Assembly (NCBI RefSeq): GCF_036323735.1
Contig: NC_086027.1
Coordinates: forward strand, 89,226,662 to 89,290,661
DNA length: 64,000 nucleotides
Direction of reading: 5' to 3'
Source of the DNA: Rattus norvegicus
Lineage: Eukaryota > Chordata > Mammalia > Rodentia > Muridae
Positions 1 through 10,030 of this stretch are shown here, piece by piece. Made by a program: the position numbers and the translations under genes. The notes beneath the pieces were generated by a model. That model saw only the letters and a list, made by a program, of their open reading frames with translations, made no database searches and was not told the origin of the DNA. Numbering within the stretch: position 1 is the first letter of the stretch; the number at the start of each line of letters is the position of its first letter.

Positions 1-786
1 CACAATGAAGAATTATTCAGAATAAATTGTCACCATTGTAAGGAATTAGAAACCCTTTAGTAAGGATATATTATAAATAGCCGTATCTTTTCTTCCTGTT
101 TTAAAATAAGGAGGTCTAATATTATAGGCTATTCTTTTATGGTTTTCTTAGATAATCAGTAGACAGAGTTATGCAGATCCCGACAGAAATGTATTTGCAG
201 CTTTGAAATGCTTTGTGTCATTACTAGAAAGAAACATGTCTAATAAGACGCACCAGCCAATGGGACTTGTTCCACTGTCAAACTGTTCACAACCACTAAT
301 TGGTAGTGCCTGAAGCTTTTGATGGATGGTATTAAGAGCTATGAGTAGTTAATTACGTATATCAATTTTATTTGAATATCCTGTTGTAGGCAAGCACTGA
401 CAACTGAAATGTAGAACATGTTTCTTACTGTTGATTCCAACTTTTTAAGCAATTATTGAACCAAGTATCTGTGGTGAAAATGGGATTTTTGATATTTAAA
501 ATATGCTAAAAATTGACCTTGCATCTTGAGGTATTCCATATACATGTATTGATATATATATGTATATGAATTGATATATATTGATATATCAATAAATCCA
601 TATAGACAGATATATATATCACCGCAAGTATATATCACAACATGTATAAATATATGTATATACTGATTTGTGTGTAATGTATGCTCACATTGGACAGAGA
701 AACTCTGCAGAAAGACAAGAGATAGTACCTGTGGTTTGTTGCATACTGCCAGGCCCTACTTATTATTGCAAACAGTTGTCATCAGC
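1..786. other. AT-rich non-coding sequence with a TA-rich tract
   Basis: No gene or recognised repeat is seen here. Roughly 540-665 is a low-complexity run of TATA, TATG and TGTATA steps that runs up to the flank of the minisatellite. The short reading frames are what AT-rich sequence gives by chance. Confidence 0.6.
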
Positions 787-2240
787 ACAGAGGCAGGTAC
801 TACAGCACTTCTGGACAGAGGCAGGTACTACAGCACTTCTGGACAGAGGCAGGACCTACAGTACTTCTGGACAGAGGCAGGACCTACAGCACTTCTGGAC
901 AGAGGCAGGACCTACAGTACTTCTGGACAGAGGCAGGACCTACAGTACTTCTGGACAGAGGCAGGACCTACAGCACTTCTGGACAGAGGCAGGACCTACA
1001 GTACTTCTGGACAGAGGCAGGACCTACAGTACTTCTGGACAGAGGCAGGACCTACAGCACTTCTGGACAGAGGCAGGACCTACAGTACTTCCGGACAGAG
1101 GCAGGTACTACAGTACTTCCGAACAGAGGAAGGTACTACAGTACTTCCGAACAGAGGCAGGTACTACAGTACTTCTGGACAGAGGCAGGTACTACAGCAC
1201 TTCCGGACAGAGGCAGGTACTACAGTACTTCCGAACAGAGGAAGGTACTACAGCACTTCCGGACAGAGGCAGGTACTACAGTACTTCCGAACAGAGGAAG
1301 GTACTACAGCACTTCCGGACAGAGGCAGGTACTACAGTACTTCCGGACAGAGGCAGGTACTAGAGTACTTCCGGACAGAGGCAGGTACTACAGTACTTCC
1401 GAACAGAGGAAGGTACTACAGCACTTCCGGACAGAGGCAGGTACTACAGTACTTCCGAACAGAGGAAGGTACTACAGCACTTCCGGACAGAGGCAGGTAC
1501 TACAGTACTTCCGAACAGAGGAAGGTACTACAGCACTTCCGGACAGAGGCAGGTACTACAGTACTTCCGAACAGAGGAAGGTACTACAGCACTTCCGGAC
1601 AGAGGCAGGTACTACAGTACTTCCGGACAGAGGCAGGTACTAGAGTACTTCCGGACAGAGGCAGGTACTACAGTACTTCCGAACAGAGGAAGGTACTACA
1701 GCACTTCCGGACAGAGGCAGGTACTACAGTACTTCCGAACAGAGGAAGGTACTACAGCACTTCCGGACAGAGGCAGGTACTACAGTACTTCCGGACAGAG
1801 GCAGGTACTACAGTACTTCCGAACAGAGGAATGTACTACAGCACTTCCGGACAGAGGCAGGTACTACAGCACTTCCGGACAGAGGCAGGTACTACAGCAC
1901 TTCCGGACAGAGGCAGGTACTACAGCACTTCCGGACAGAGGCAGGTACTACAGCACTTCCGAACAGAGGAAGGTACTACAGCACTTCCGGACAGAGGCAG
2001 GTACTACAGCACTTCCGGACAGAGGCAGGTACTACAGCACTTCCGGACAGAGGCAGGTACTACAGCACTTCCGGACAGAGGCAGGTACTACAGTACTTCC
2101 GAACAGAGGAAGGTACTACAGCACTTCCGGACAGAGGCAGGTACTACAGTACTTCCGAACAGAGGAAGGTACTACAGCACTTCCGGACAGAGGCAGGTAC
2201 TACAGTACTTCCGGACAGAGGCAGGTACTACAGTACTTCC
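787..2240. repeat. 28-bp minisatellite, about 52 tandem units
   Basis: A tandem array with core acagaggcaggtactacag and a period of exactly 28 bp. The first unit starts at 787 and the last, partial unit at 2215. The 1428 bp between them is exactly 51 units, so the array has no net indel. Three main variants occur: a gacct/ctgg type in units 3-10, a gtact/ccgg type, and a variant with gaagg in place of gcagg that follows a ccga unit ending. The left block repeats in threes (84 bp), and much of the right block alternates in pairs (56 bp). Because 28 is not a multiple of 3 and the unit has no stop in any forward frame, long open frames run through it (526 codons at 670-2250). I treat these as by-products, not genes. 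Confidence 0.97.
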
Positions 2241-2579
2241 AAGTGGATAAGATTTAAGGAATTTAAAGGAGCTCAGAGTCAAGTGGATGAGCAGCACATC
2301 TCCAAGAACCATATTTGTCTGATTTTGAACCATATGCTAACTCACTTAAAAAGTTATTCGAGCTTAGTAAGTGAGCACACCAGTCAGCATGCACATCCAT
2401 TGTTCTGCATTGCAGAATTTTTATAGTTCAAATAAAAGTGTGGAAACTGTTCTGAATGTGACGGATTTTTACCCCTCTGTTCCTATCTCTCCTCGTACAC
2501 TCAGAAGTCATTTTATTGTTAAAACATATACCTTGAAGAACCTAAAGGAAATTTTGACTAGGGACGCAAAGTTCATCTA
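2241..2579. other. Unassigned spacer
   Basis: Unique-looking sequence between the minisatellite and the candidate exon. No repeat or coding signal is recognised. If the exon at 2722-2957 is real, this stretch and the minisatellite lie downstream of it, so they would be intronic. Confidence 0.4.
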
Positions 2580-2721
2580 CTAGGAGGAAGAGGATGAAAC
2601 CCATGACCAAGAACACTGCAAATACCAAATGATGATGTTATTGGAGTAGCCCAACAAGTCAGTCATTTGGGAGAGGCTTGAAAAGGTGAACGTTGACCAG
2701 AAGAACCACATATGTTCCGTA

Positions 2722-2957
2722 CCTTGGTATTCCTGCACAACTGGTGCAGAATTCATGGGACGATCACCAGGAAGGCTCCCTGAAGACTGGTCACACACTG
2801 CTTCTTCTCTTTCACCTTCTGATTTTCTCCCTGAGCTAGATGCTGTCTGACTAATTGAAGTCAGCTTCACACGGAGGGCATGGTTCTCTTTCTCCAGTCT
2901 GTTGATTTCCGCCCGCATTTCTTGGATAACCCGCCTGAGGTGGATGCTAGTTTCCAT
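2722..2957 (-). CDS. Candidate first coding exon of a small coiled-coil protein
   Basis: Read on the minus strand, an ATG at 2957 (G at -3, G at +4, a good initiation context) opens a frame coding for METSIHLRRVIQEMRAEI and on through a heptad-like, charged stretch (RLEKENHALRVKL, about residues 19-31). A Ser/Glu-rich linker follows, then APVVQEYQ near residue 77. Just after that codon comes a plausible splice donor (AAG then GTACGG, GT at 2721-2720). The frame stays open to 2580, but its last 47 codons are Ser/Trp-rich and do not look like protein, which fits read-through into an intron. The start resembles, from memory, vertebrate short coiled-coil proteins such as CCDC195; that name is unverified. 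Later exons would lie at lower coordinates or outside the window, and I could not find them. The alternative is a fragment of a decayed gene. The intact frame, start context and donor together favour a real exon, with moderate confidence. Confidence 0.5.
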
Positions 2958-3975
2958 TGCCGGTTTTCACAGACCAACTTTTCTCATGAGCCAAATACAC
3001 AATCTACTCATCCGGCAGGATCATTCTGCCCTTAAGCAGTATATGCCACGTGAACAATGGAGCTCTTGTCTCTCTTTACTGTCTTTCAGCACCTAGGTTA
3101 GACTGTCCAGGGAAGGAGAGGACTTCCATCACTTATTCATCTTGGGTTTTGTTTTCCAGAACAGTACTTTTCTATCTTTCATTTCATGTCAATCAGCAGA
3201 CATAGAATACCGTTTGTGTCTGAGTGAAGAGAATATTCCAAAAATTCCCACTAAAGGGCAGGGTTTCTTGTTTCCATCATTAATTCACCACCAGGTTGGC
3301 CATCAGTCTTTCCTGTTGTCGCATCCAGGATCAAATATTCACATGACCTGTTATATGGAAACTGACGCACAAATAATTCCTTTCTTTGTAAAATATGCCG
3401 TAGTTCTGTATTTTGGGATAAATTACTAATTTTGACACATATTGATTAAGAAAAGCTGATGTTAGCTACAAGGTGGCATGTAAACAATCACGGTATTATT
3501 AAAATGTGTTATTGGTAAGCATTCACAGATCCCTCAAGATAAGCAGACTTCGATCCACACAGATATGCTTTGCTGTTATTGGATTCTGTGATGTTTTCTT
3601 GGCAAGGGTTTCCTAGGGAGATTTTGGAATGTGAGATGGCCCAGGGTGAACATTAATCTTGAATGAGAAATGCATAAGGCACCTACTTTCATTACCTATC
3701 TCAAGAGGTTTGTTGTGGGAAACGAAAAGTACAATCCTAAGTAGCACACGCTCTGATGGCGGTCTTTGGAAATTCAGCAAACGTTTAAACATAAAATGAG
3801 TTTCTCCACAGGGTGAAATGGACTAGAAAACTTGGCTTCTCCTTCCTGTATATGTTAACACTTTCTGCCCATCCTGACAGACAGACATTCAGTGACTGAC
3901 CCCATGCTATAAGTAGGGATGAATGGACCAAGTTTTATTACTCTTCTCGACAAATAAATTTGCTTCTTAATACTA
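2958..3975. other. Unassigned sequence upstream of the candidate exon
   Basis: On the minus strand this would be the 5'UTR, promoter or upstream intron of the candidate coiled-coil exon. No CpG-rich promoter and no repeat is recognised. Confidence 0.35.
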
Positions 3976-4068
3976 TTCATTTATTTATTACCAGTACCGG
4001 GGATCGAACCTGGGACTTTAGGCTTGGTTGAAAACACACTCTACTAATGGAGATACAGTCCCAGCCAA
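3976..4068 (-). mobile_element. Old ID/B4-type SINE remnant
   Basis: Reads as the complement of a tRNA-derived SINE head: a ggggatcgaacctgggac block (B-box complement) followed by the complement of an A-box region ending in cagtcccagcc. A TTATTTATTA stretch at the left is the decayed complement of the A-rich tail. Confidence 0.6.
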
Positions 4069-4126
4069 CATTTTTTAATATGGTCAGAGTTTATTAAAAA
4101 CTTAGTCTATAAAGATAAGTAGGTTA

Positions 4127-4311
4127 GAGGATGGAGAGATGGCTCAGGGGTTTAGAGCACTGACCGCTCTTCCAGAGGTCCTGAGCTCAATTCCCAGCAA
4201 CGGCATGGTGGCTCACAATCATCTGTAATGGGATCTGATGCCCTCTTCTGACATGCAAGTGTACATACAATTATATCACTCATATACGTTAAGTAAATAA
4301 ATATTTAAAAA
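4127..4311 (+). mobile_element. B2 SINE with target-site duplication
   Basis: Starts with the B2 head (atggagagatggctcagg, the pol III A-box region), has the B-box-like gagctcaattcccagcaac, and ends in an A-rich taaataaatatttaaaaa tail. The 12-bp repeat ataagtaggtta flanks it at 4115-4126 and 4312-4323. Confidence 0.93.
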
Positions 4312-4323
4312 ATAAGTAGGTTA

Positions 4324-4589
4324 TTCTGATATGTAATTTTTATTTTAATGTGAATGAATTCTCAGCAAATACTTATGTATAAGGCTCCCTAGAGAGTACA
4401 AAAGTAGATGACGGAAATAGACTATAAAGTGAGTGGGAATTAATGGTGGCTTTGTCTAACACTGGATGGTCAGATCTGTTTCTCAGTTTGTTTGTCATGG
4501 ACCCCACCTTTTAGTACTTCTACCTGAGTACTCTTCTTTCCGGAGTTTGTTACTTGCATTTTTAGTGTGGTGGTACGATATCACAAGCC
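4324..4589. other. Unassigned spacer
   Basis: No gene or repeat recognised. Confidence 0.35.
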
Positions 4590-4730
4590 TAGTTTGCACT
4601 CAGACTTTCTATATAGCTGAGAGTGATCTTACGCTCCTGGTCTCCTTGGTTTTAAGGGTGCTAGGGACCACACACGGGACTTCATGAATGCTAAACAAAC
4701 ACTCTGCCAGCCGAGTTACGGTTTCAGCTT
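4590..4730 (-). mobile_element. Degenerate B4/RSINE-type SINE
   Basis: A B1-like segment (tatatagctgagagtgatct, ctcctggtctccttgg) is followed by an ID-like tail (gctagggaccacacacggg, aaacactctgccagcc), all as complement. That order is the fused B1-ID layout of B4. It is strongly diverged. Confidence 0.55.
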
Positions 4731-4836
4731 TTTCTTGCTTTGTAACTAACCTCTATGAGATCGATTTCAGATTTCTTTCTCAGAAACATTTGGCAACACA
4801 TCTAAGCTTTATTTTTATGAAATTCTTGTTGGAGCA

Positions 4837-5064
4837 CAGTGCTGCTCAACTTTGGGTCATGAACTCTTTGGGGTTGAATGACAGACCCCTTTATAGGAGT
4901 CACCTAAGGTCATTGGAAAACAGATATTTACATTACAATTTGTAACAGTAACAAAATTACAGTTATGAAGTAACAACAAAAATAATTTCATAGTTGGGGA
5001 GGGTTACCACAACATGAGGAATTGTAGTCACAGGTCCCAGTATTAGGAAGGTTGAGAACCACTG
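4837..5064. mobile_element. URR1-type non-autonomous hAT DNA transposon
   Basis: The ends are inverted repeats: cagtgctgctcaac at the left, and gttgagaaccactg at the right, whose complement is cagtggttctcaac. Inside are sequences typical of the rodent URR1 family (tgggtcatgaactctttggg, acagttatgaagtaacaac). The flanking 8-mers ttggagca and cttcagca match at 5 of 8 positions, consistent with a decayed hAT 8-bp target duplication. It has no coding capacity, so it would have needed a transposase in trans. Confidence 0.85.
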
Positions 5065-6077
5065 CTTCAGCAGGTTCCAAAGAGCCGCTATTCTCTAGAA
5101 CTAACATTTCCTACCTCTCGACTGCTGTCTATTGTAGTTTCCAGGGTTTCGAGTGCATTGTAGACACTCTTTTTAAATACATTATGTATCAATAGGCTGC
5201 CTGAACGAGGCTATCGGGCCATAAAGTCATCCTCCTGAGGACTTCTATTCTAGTACTTGCCTCATAGAAGATATTCTACTCAAGTGGATAGCGAAAATCA
5301 GTCTCAAAATCATATTCAGCATTGACATTATCTCTCTCTCTTGCAACTGTTTTCAGCAATGACACAGAACACAAAATAATCTATACTGTTGGAAATTACA
5401 AGAGAGTTATAGTTATAGACAATTTGATTATATTTCTAGAAACAAGAGGAATTAGAGCCAAAATTTTATTTTGCTACAGAATAAATACTTTAAAATAATC
5501 AGTAGTTTTCCTAAGCACTACCAGTAACTATGAAGAAAAAAATCAGAAAGTATCCCTTTGACAAGAATTCTTCACATGTAAAATGCACAAGGATTTTATT
5601 TACAGTTTAATGTTTTTGTAGTAAGAAAATGCTAGCACTTTACTAGGCATACAAAGGAACATTAAAAAATTGAGAACTGTTCCTGGCAAGAAAACTGTAT
5701 ATTTTAAATAATTTATACATTTCACCACAGCCCAACGAAAATCTCAATGGGACTTGAAAGATTGGCAAAATCATTCTAAAGGGCATCTGGAGACAATCAT
5801 TATGCAGCATCTGATAATCTGATAGGCTTATTTCCAGAGGCTTATCTAGTTAGATTGTTGAACATAATACAAAGCTATGATGACAATATAGTAATAACCA
5901 TGACATTCAAGACAGTGTTACATGTAGTTCTGAGGAAGAATATAAGAGGAGAATCAGGGAGAAAATCCAGACTTCTGAGTAATTTTAGATATTAAAATAA
6001 TGAAACATTTATTTTTGGAGGTGCCTAAGAAGTTAGTGAACATTCTAGAAAAAAAAATCTATACAGACTCAGTAATT
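5065..6077. other. AT-rich spacer, no features seen
   Basis: Unique-looking sequence with no reading frame of note and no repeat I recognise. Confidence 0.4.
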
Positions 6078-6089
6078 ATAAATCTTTTT

Positions 6090-7847
6090 TTTTATTGTGG
6101 AAAAAGTTTATTAATCTGTACAGGTTGGTTTTTAACAAACTCGTGGCTACTTGTTACAGTAACTTATCAACGATCTCACTGCAATAGCATCTCCCCGTCA
6201 GTCAGAGTTTGGAACAACAGACATTTCTCAAATTGTCATTTATAGTGTTTCCCTTCCCCATCTTCAAATCACAAAAATGTGTTTCTGAATAGCAACTAGC
6301 CATTTATGGAAGCCATAAGATACAGACAGTCATTACACAACAAGTTACAACTGAGGCACCTGGACAAACACTACCAACACGTGTGAAAAAGCACGTTGGT
6401 TTTAAAGTGGAGTATTAAAGGAGCTGTAATACACTGTTTATGTTCTTCTGAAACCCAAATGGAGGAAAGCCTGCCTGATGCCATGTAACCAAAACACTGC
6501 ACCAAGACCAGGAACCCAGTGTGTACAACACGGGGTTAATGTCTGGATAACTGAGCTAATCATGGAGTAAAGTAAACACCAAACTTCCTTAAATTAGCAA
6601 TACTATTTTGGAAGCATCATCAGAACAAATAGAGATTTAATTAGGAATTGGCCTGGGCTATATTCTGAACTGAGAATTTTACTTAGTACTAAGACTCTAA
6701 AACATCCTAGAAAAGCTGTGAATCATGCTTTGTTATTCCTCAAGGGGAACCTCCCCATGGTTCTAGTTCTACATACCAAGTAATTCAGTAATTAAGCAAA
6801 AGGGAAAACAAAAGCAGACTTGCAGCAACACATACTAGACAGATGTTTTTAAAATGACATGATAAATGTAAATCATAAAATCAAATGTACTCATGAAGGT
6901 ACATCTATTTTACGTTACATAAAAACCCAAAACAAAAAACACCAAAAACAAAAACAAAAACAACCCCCCCCCTCAAAAAGCCCCATAGACTGCAAACTGC
7001 ATGCTTACCACACCGCTTCACCTGGGAAAGCCAACGAGGGGTTTCTTGCAAATACTCACTGCCATGATAAAAACAATTATGTGCAAACTGCAAGGTCCCT
7101 ATTAGCAGTTAAGAGTTTATATACAGAGAGATATCACTATCCGATCCAATATGCAAGAGACGGCTTCCCAGAGTTTGTAGCACAGAACAGTAACCGCCAC
7201 AGGCTCCTCCCCCCCGTGGCTCTCCTCCCTGGGGGACAGCTTGACTCCTTTGTTCTGGTTCTCACTTTCCCACAGTCCAGGTGTCTGGATGATCTTTTCA
7301 ACCAGCTCCTCAAAGGCACACTGAACACCATCACAGGTTTTTGCACTTGCCTCTATGAACAACATAGAATGCTTGCGTGCAAATTTCAAGCCTTCATTTC
7401 TATCGACTTCACGGTTTTCCTTATCAATTTTATTTCCAACTAGCATGTTCACTATGTCATTTCTTGTACAGTATGTTTCCAATTCATTTAACCAATTATA
7501 CAGTTTAACAAAGGTGTCTCTTCTTGTGACATCATAGACTAATATAACTCCCTGTGCACCTCTATAATAGCTGGGAGTTAATGTTCTGAACCTTTCTTGG
7601 CCAGCTGTATCCCATATTGCAAGTTTAGCCTTATTTCCATCCACTGAAATCGTTTTCACCTTAAAGTCAACACCTATTGTTGCTGCAAGTTCTGGATCAA
7701 AGGTGTTGTCTGTGAACCTCAGGAGCAGGCTGGACTTGCCCACCCCACTCTTGCCGATGATGAGGATCTTCAGAGTGGTCAGCTCGTCCTCGTCCATCCT
7801 GCACCCGCTCTACTCCGACCCTGCCTTGGTGCCAGTCAGTGTTGCCC
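6090..7847 (-). pseudogene. Rab18: Rab18 processed pseudogene (retrocopy)
   Basis: An intronless copy of the mRNA for RAB18, a small GTPase of the ER and lipid droplets. The frame begins at 7797 and matches RAB18 for about 196 residues. It has the P-loop GKSGVGKS at 15-22, WDTAGQ at 62-67, NKID at 122-125 and SAK at 151-153. In a 7-G run (plus-strand C's at 7209-7215) a frameshift replaces the C-terminus, so the prenylation tail (Cys-Ser-Val-Leu in RAB18) is lost; the frame wanders to a stop at 7117. In the tail's own frame the normal stop has become CAA. Residues 5 (E), 16 (K), 31 (N) and 100 (Y) also look non-parental, judged from memory. The 3'UTR runs to 6090, with AATAAA (complement at 6107-6112) and a short poly(A). 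A short 5'UTR lies at 7798-7847. The repeat ataaatcttttt at 6078-6089 and 7848-7859 is the target duplication of an L1-mediated insertion. Confidence 0.97.
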
Positions 7848-8007
7848 ATAAATCTTTTTAAAATGAAAAAAAGTCAAGCATTTAAAGACGCTCTTACCTG
7901 GTATAATAAGGGAGGTGCTTCAGTTGGGAAAGGGCACATGGTGGACAAATGAAGAGACAAATGCACAAAACGCATGTATGAATAGTATGCATGTACGTGT
8001 GTGCATG

Positions 8008-8038
8008 CTCGCGTGCACACACACACACACACAGAGAC

Positions 8039-8069
<31 letters not shown>

Positions 8070-8082
8070 CAACCACAGAGAG
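8008..8082. repeat. (CA)n-(GA)n compound microsatellite
   Basis: A run of CA dinucleotides passes into GAGACAGA repeats. The Ser/Leu-rich frames on the opposite strand come from this repeat. Confidence 0.9.
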
Positions 8083-8099
8083 AGGCAAATAGGTGGTAA

Positions 8100-8192
8100 G
8101 TGAATGGATGGATGAATGGATGAACTGATGGGTGGGTATGTGTGGGGTGGGTAGATGGATGGACAGACGGACGGACAGATGGACAGACAATT
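8100..8192. repeat. (GGAT)n/(GGAC)n tetranucleotide repeat
   Basis: Impure repeats of ATGG, then GGAC with GGAT, e.g. gacagacggacggacagatg. Confidence 0.9.
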
Positions 8193-8769
8193 GTGGATAA
8201 GTGATAACTGGAAATAGCTTAGTTTTTGAAACTTCAAACCTGTGCCCCCTCAGGCTTCTGACAAGGTTTCCTAATCCTTCTACCAACTGAGGATCAAACA
8301 TTTGAATACGGGAACCTATGGGAGCCATATTTATTCAAATCACCACACTATCTGTGGTAAAAATGATACAGTAATGTAAAAAGCTTCTACAATAAATATA
8401 TTGAATGATGAAAATAGACATTATATAAATAAAAAATTAATAAATACTCCAGTGTTTGCTTTCTTTCTTTAGGATTTTTGGATGGGTTTTGATAAAATTG
8501 AATCATGATTCACTCCTAGGATTTGTGGAAACTGGAAGTTCCTAATTTCTACACCAAAGTTGTTCTATTTCCCAATGCTTACAACAGGATATTTAAATAG
8601 TCACACACGTAAAAACGGGTTAGAATCTGGATATTGCACGAAGGCTAGGATCTTATGATTGAGAGTGATTTATTTTTAAGCATGTGGCTATCTTATGGTA
8701 TAGATGTCCAGGTCCCCTTCAGATACCTTCACATAAAATCTCCTTGTCTACACCACCCAGTGTCCCCCA
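8193..8769. other. Unassigned; possible repeat remnant at 8225-8345
   Basis: The stretch from cttctgacaaggtttcctaa to gggagccatatttattcaaa resembles a dispersed rodent sequence I have seen before but cannot name. The rest, to 8769, is AT-rich with no gene. Confidence 0.3.
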
Positions 8770-9285
8770 GTAAACCTCAGGCCCTGTAGGATGATGTCAT
8801 TATGCAGTAAGGCGGGTCCAGGATAAGGCAAAGCCTATCATTGGATGAGAAGGAAGGGTAGGCAGGGAAAAAGTCTAGGAAGGAGGGAGGAGAAGGAGAG
8901 AAAGGGATCAAGATGGAGACGATGGAGCAGGATGACCCAGATCGAGGGGGACTAGGTCAATTTTATCTTGTCTAGGTGGGTGGCTTATATCTTTGTTAAT
9001 TGGCAGTGAATTTATTGTGTGGATGTAATGTGGATTGAAAATTTAACATATAAATCTGATTGTTGGGTTAAAGTTTGTTGAATCTTGATTTTACTGGGTA
9101 ACTGGGAGTTTATACTTTAACTACCGGGGGCGGTTGCTGGGAGTGTGGGTAGAGTCTGTGGCAGGGAGCCGTGATAGGTCAGCTGCTGCTGGACTTCTAG
9201 AACCATGATTTTGTCGGGTAGCCAGAACCAGAGAGTTCGTGGCTAGCAGAGGGCCACCGATCCATTTTTGGTTTTTTACTGCAAC
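8770..9285. repeat. Possible decayed LTR-like repeat
   Basis: A G-rich block (gaaggagggaggagaaggag, gatggagacgatggagcagg) is followed by an AT-rich middle and a G-rich end (gtctgtggcagggagccg). This composition resembles a rodent LTR, but I cannot assign a family and see no paired LTR or clear TSD. Confidence 0.25.
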
Positions 9286-9360
9286 AATGCCCTAGCATAA
9301 GTAAGCATTGGGAGAAGAGTATAGATGGTCAGCTCTTTTAAATCTAAAAGCAAAGTTTTC

Positions 9361-9685
9361 TTTTCTTTTCTATTTAATAAAGTTTTATTTTCCCAAATGT
9401 ACAGCTGATTGAATTTATTCATGCATCTTCGCCAGCAGTTGGAGCGTCTCAACCCTTTATATTTCTGGTGTAAATTACTTGGTCTCTGTGCTTTGAAACC
9501 AGCTTGACACGTTTCCTTACTAAGTAGCTTCTGAAGGACTGCCCTGGTCAAGGAACTGCAACTCTTCAGTCTCTCAGAGACCATGGCTAGGAATAAGCTT
9601 ATAGTTAGGAACATCCTTACAGAGTTTGCTATATGTAGCTTTGCCAAATAGGGCAAGATTGTTGAGCTTGTCCCAAAATTCAAGG
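9361..9685 (-). pseudogene. Rps25: Rps25 processed pseudogene, 5'-truncated
   Basis: A retrocopy of the mRNA for ribosomal protein eS25 (RPS25, 40S subunit). On the minus strand it begins near codon 41 with a frame reading DKLNNLALFGKATYSKLC. A 2-bp deletion beside the KLI codons causes a frameshift (TGA follows). The next frame gives VSERLK...SLTRAVLQKLLSK, and a second shift restores a C-terminus ending DAPTAGEDA and a TGA (9421-9419). The 3'UTR contains AATAAA (complement at 9384-9389) and ends in an A-rich tail broken by G and C. Target duplications gcaaagttttc lie at 9350-9360 and 9686-9696, so the copy was truncated when it inserted. It cannot encode eS25. Confidence 0.95.
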
Positions 9686-9759
9686 GCAAAGTTTTCAATG
9701 GGAGCTTCCTCACATTGGGATGTCTTGTTTTAGAGGAGAGAGACTTAGAACCAAAAAGT

Positions 9760-9963
9760 CTCTTTCTTCCTTTCTTCCTTTCTTCCTTCCTTCCTTCCTT
9801 CCTTCCCTTCCTCTTTCTTTCTTTCTTTTCCTTTCTTTCTTTCTTTCTTTTCTTCCTTCCTTCCTTCCCTCCCTCCCTCCCCCCTCCCCTCCCTCTCTCC
9901 TTCATACCTTCCTTCCTTCCTTTCTTCCTTCCTTCCTTCCTTTCTTTCTTTCTTTCTTCCTTC

Positions 9964-10014
<51 letters not shown>

Positions 10015-10030
10015 TCCTTCTTTCTTCTTG
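9760..10030. repeat. Long polypyrimidine microsatellite (TTCC/TTTC/CCCT)
   Basis: About 270 bp almost purely pyrimidine on the plus strand. It begins with TTCC blocks, passes through a CCCT-rich centre and ends in a pure (TTTC)n block. Such mirror-like tracts can form triplex (H-) DNA. The Phe/Leu/Ser-rich and Lys/Arg/Gly-rich frames across it are artefacts. Confidence 0.97.

Noticed and set aside
787..2240. A CRISPR-like direct repeat array or a repeat-protein gene.
   Set aside because: Units are contiguous with no unique spacers, the setting is mammalian, and the frames arise from a stop-free 28-bp unit.
7117..7797. A working Rab18 gene.
   Set aside because: It is intronless, has TSDs and a genomic poly(A), and has lost the C-terminal prenylation motif and the original stop.
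9276..9905. A 209-codon minus-strand frame.
   Set aside because: It is a fusion of polypyrimidine-tract complement (Lys/Arg/Glu/Gly) with out-of-frame Rps25 pseudogene sequence.
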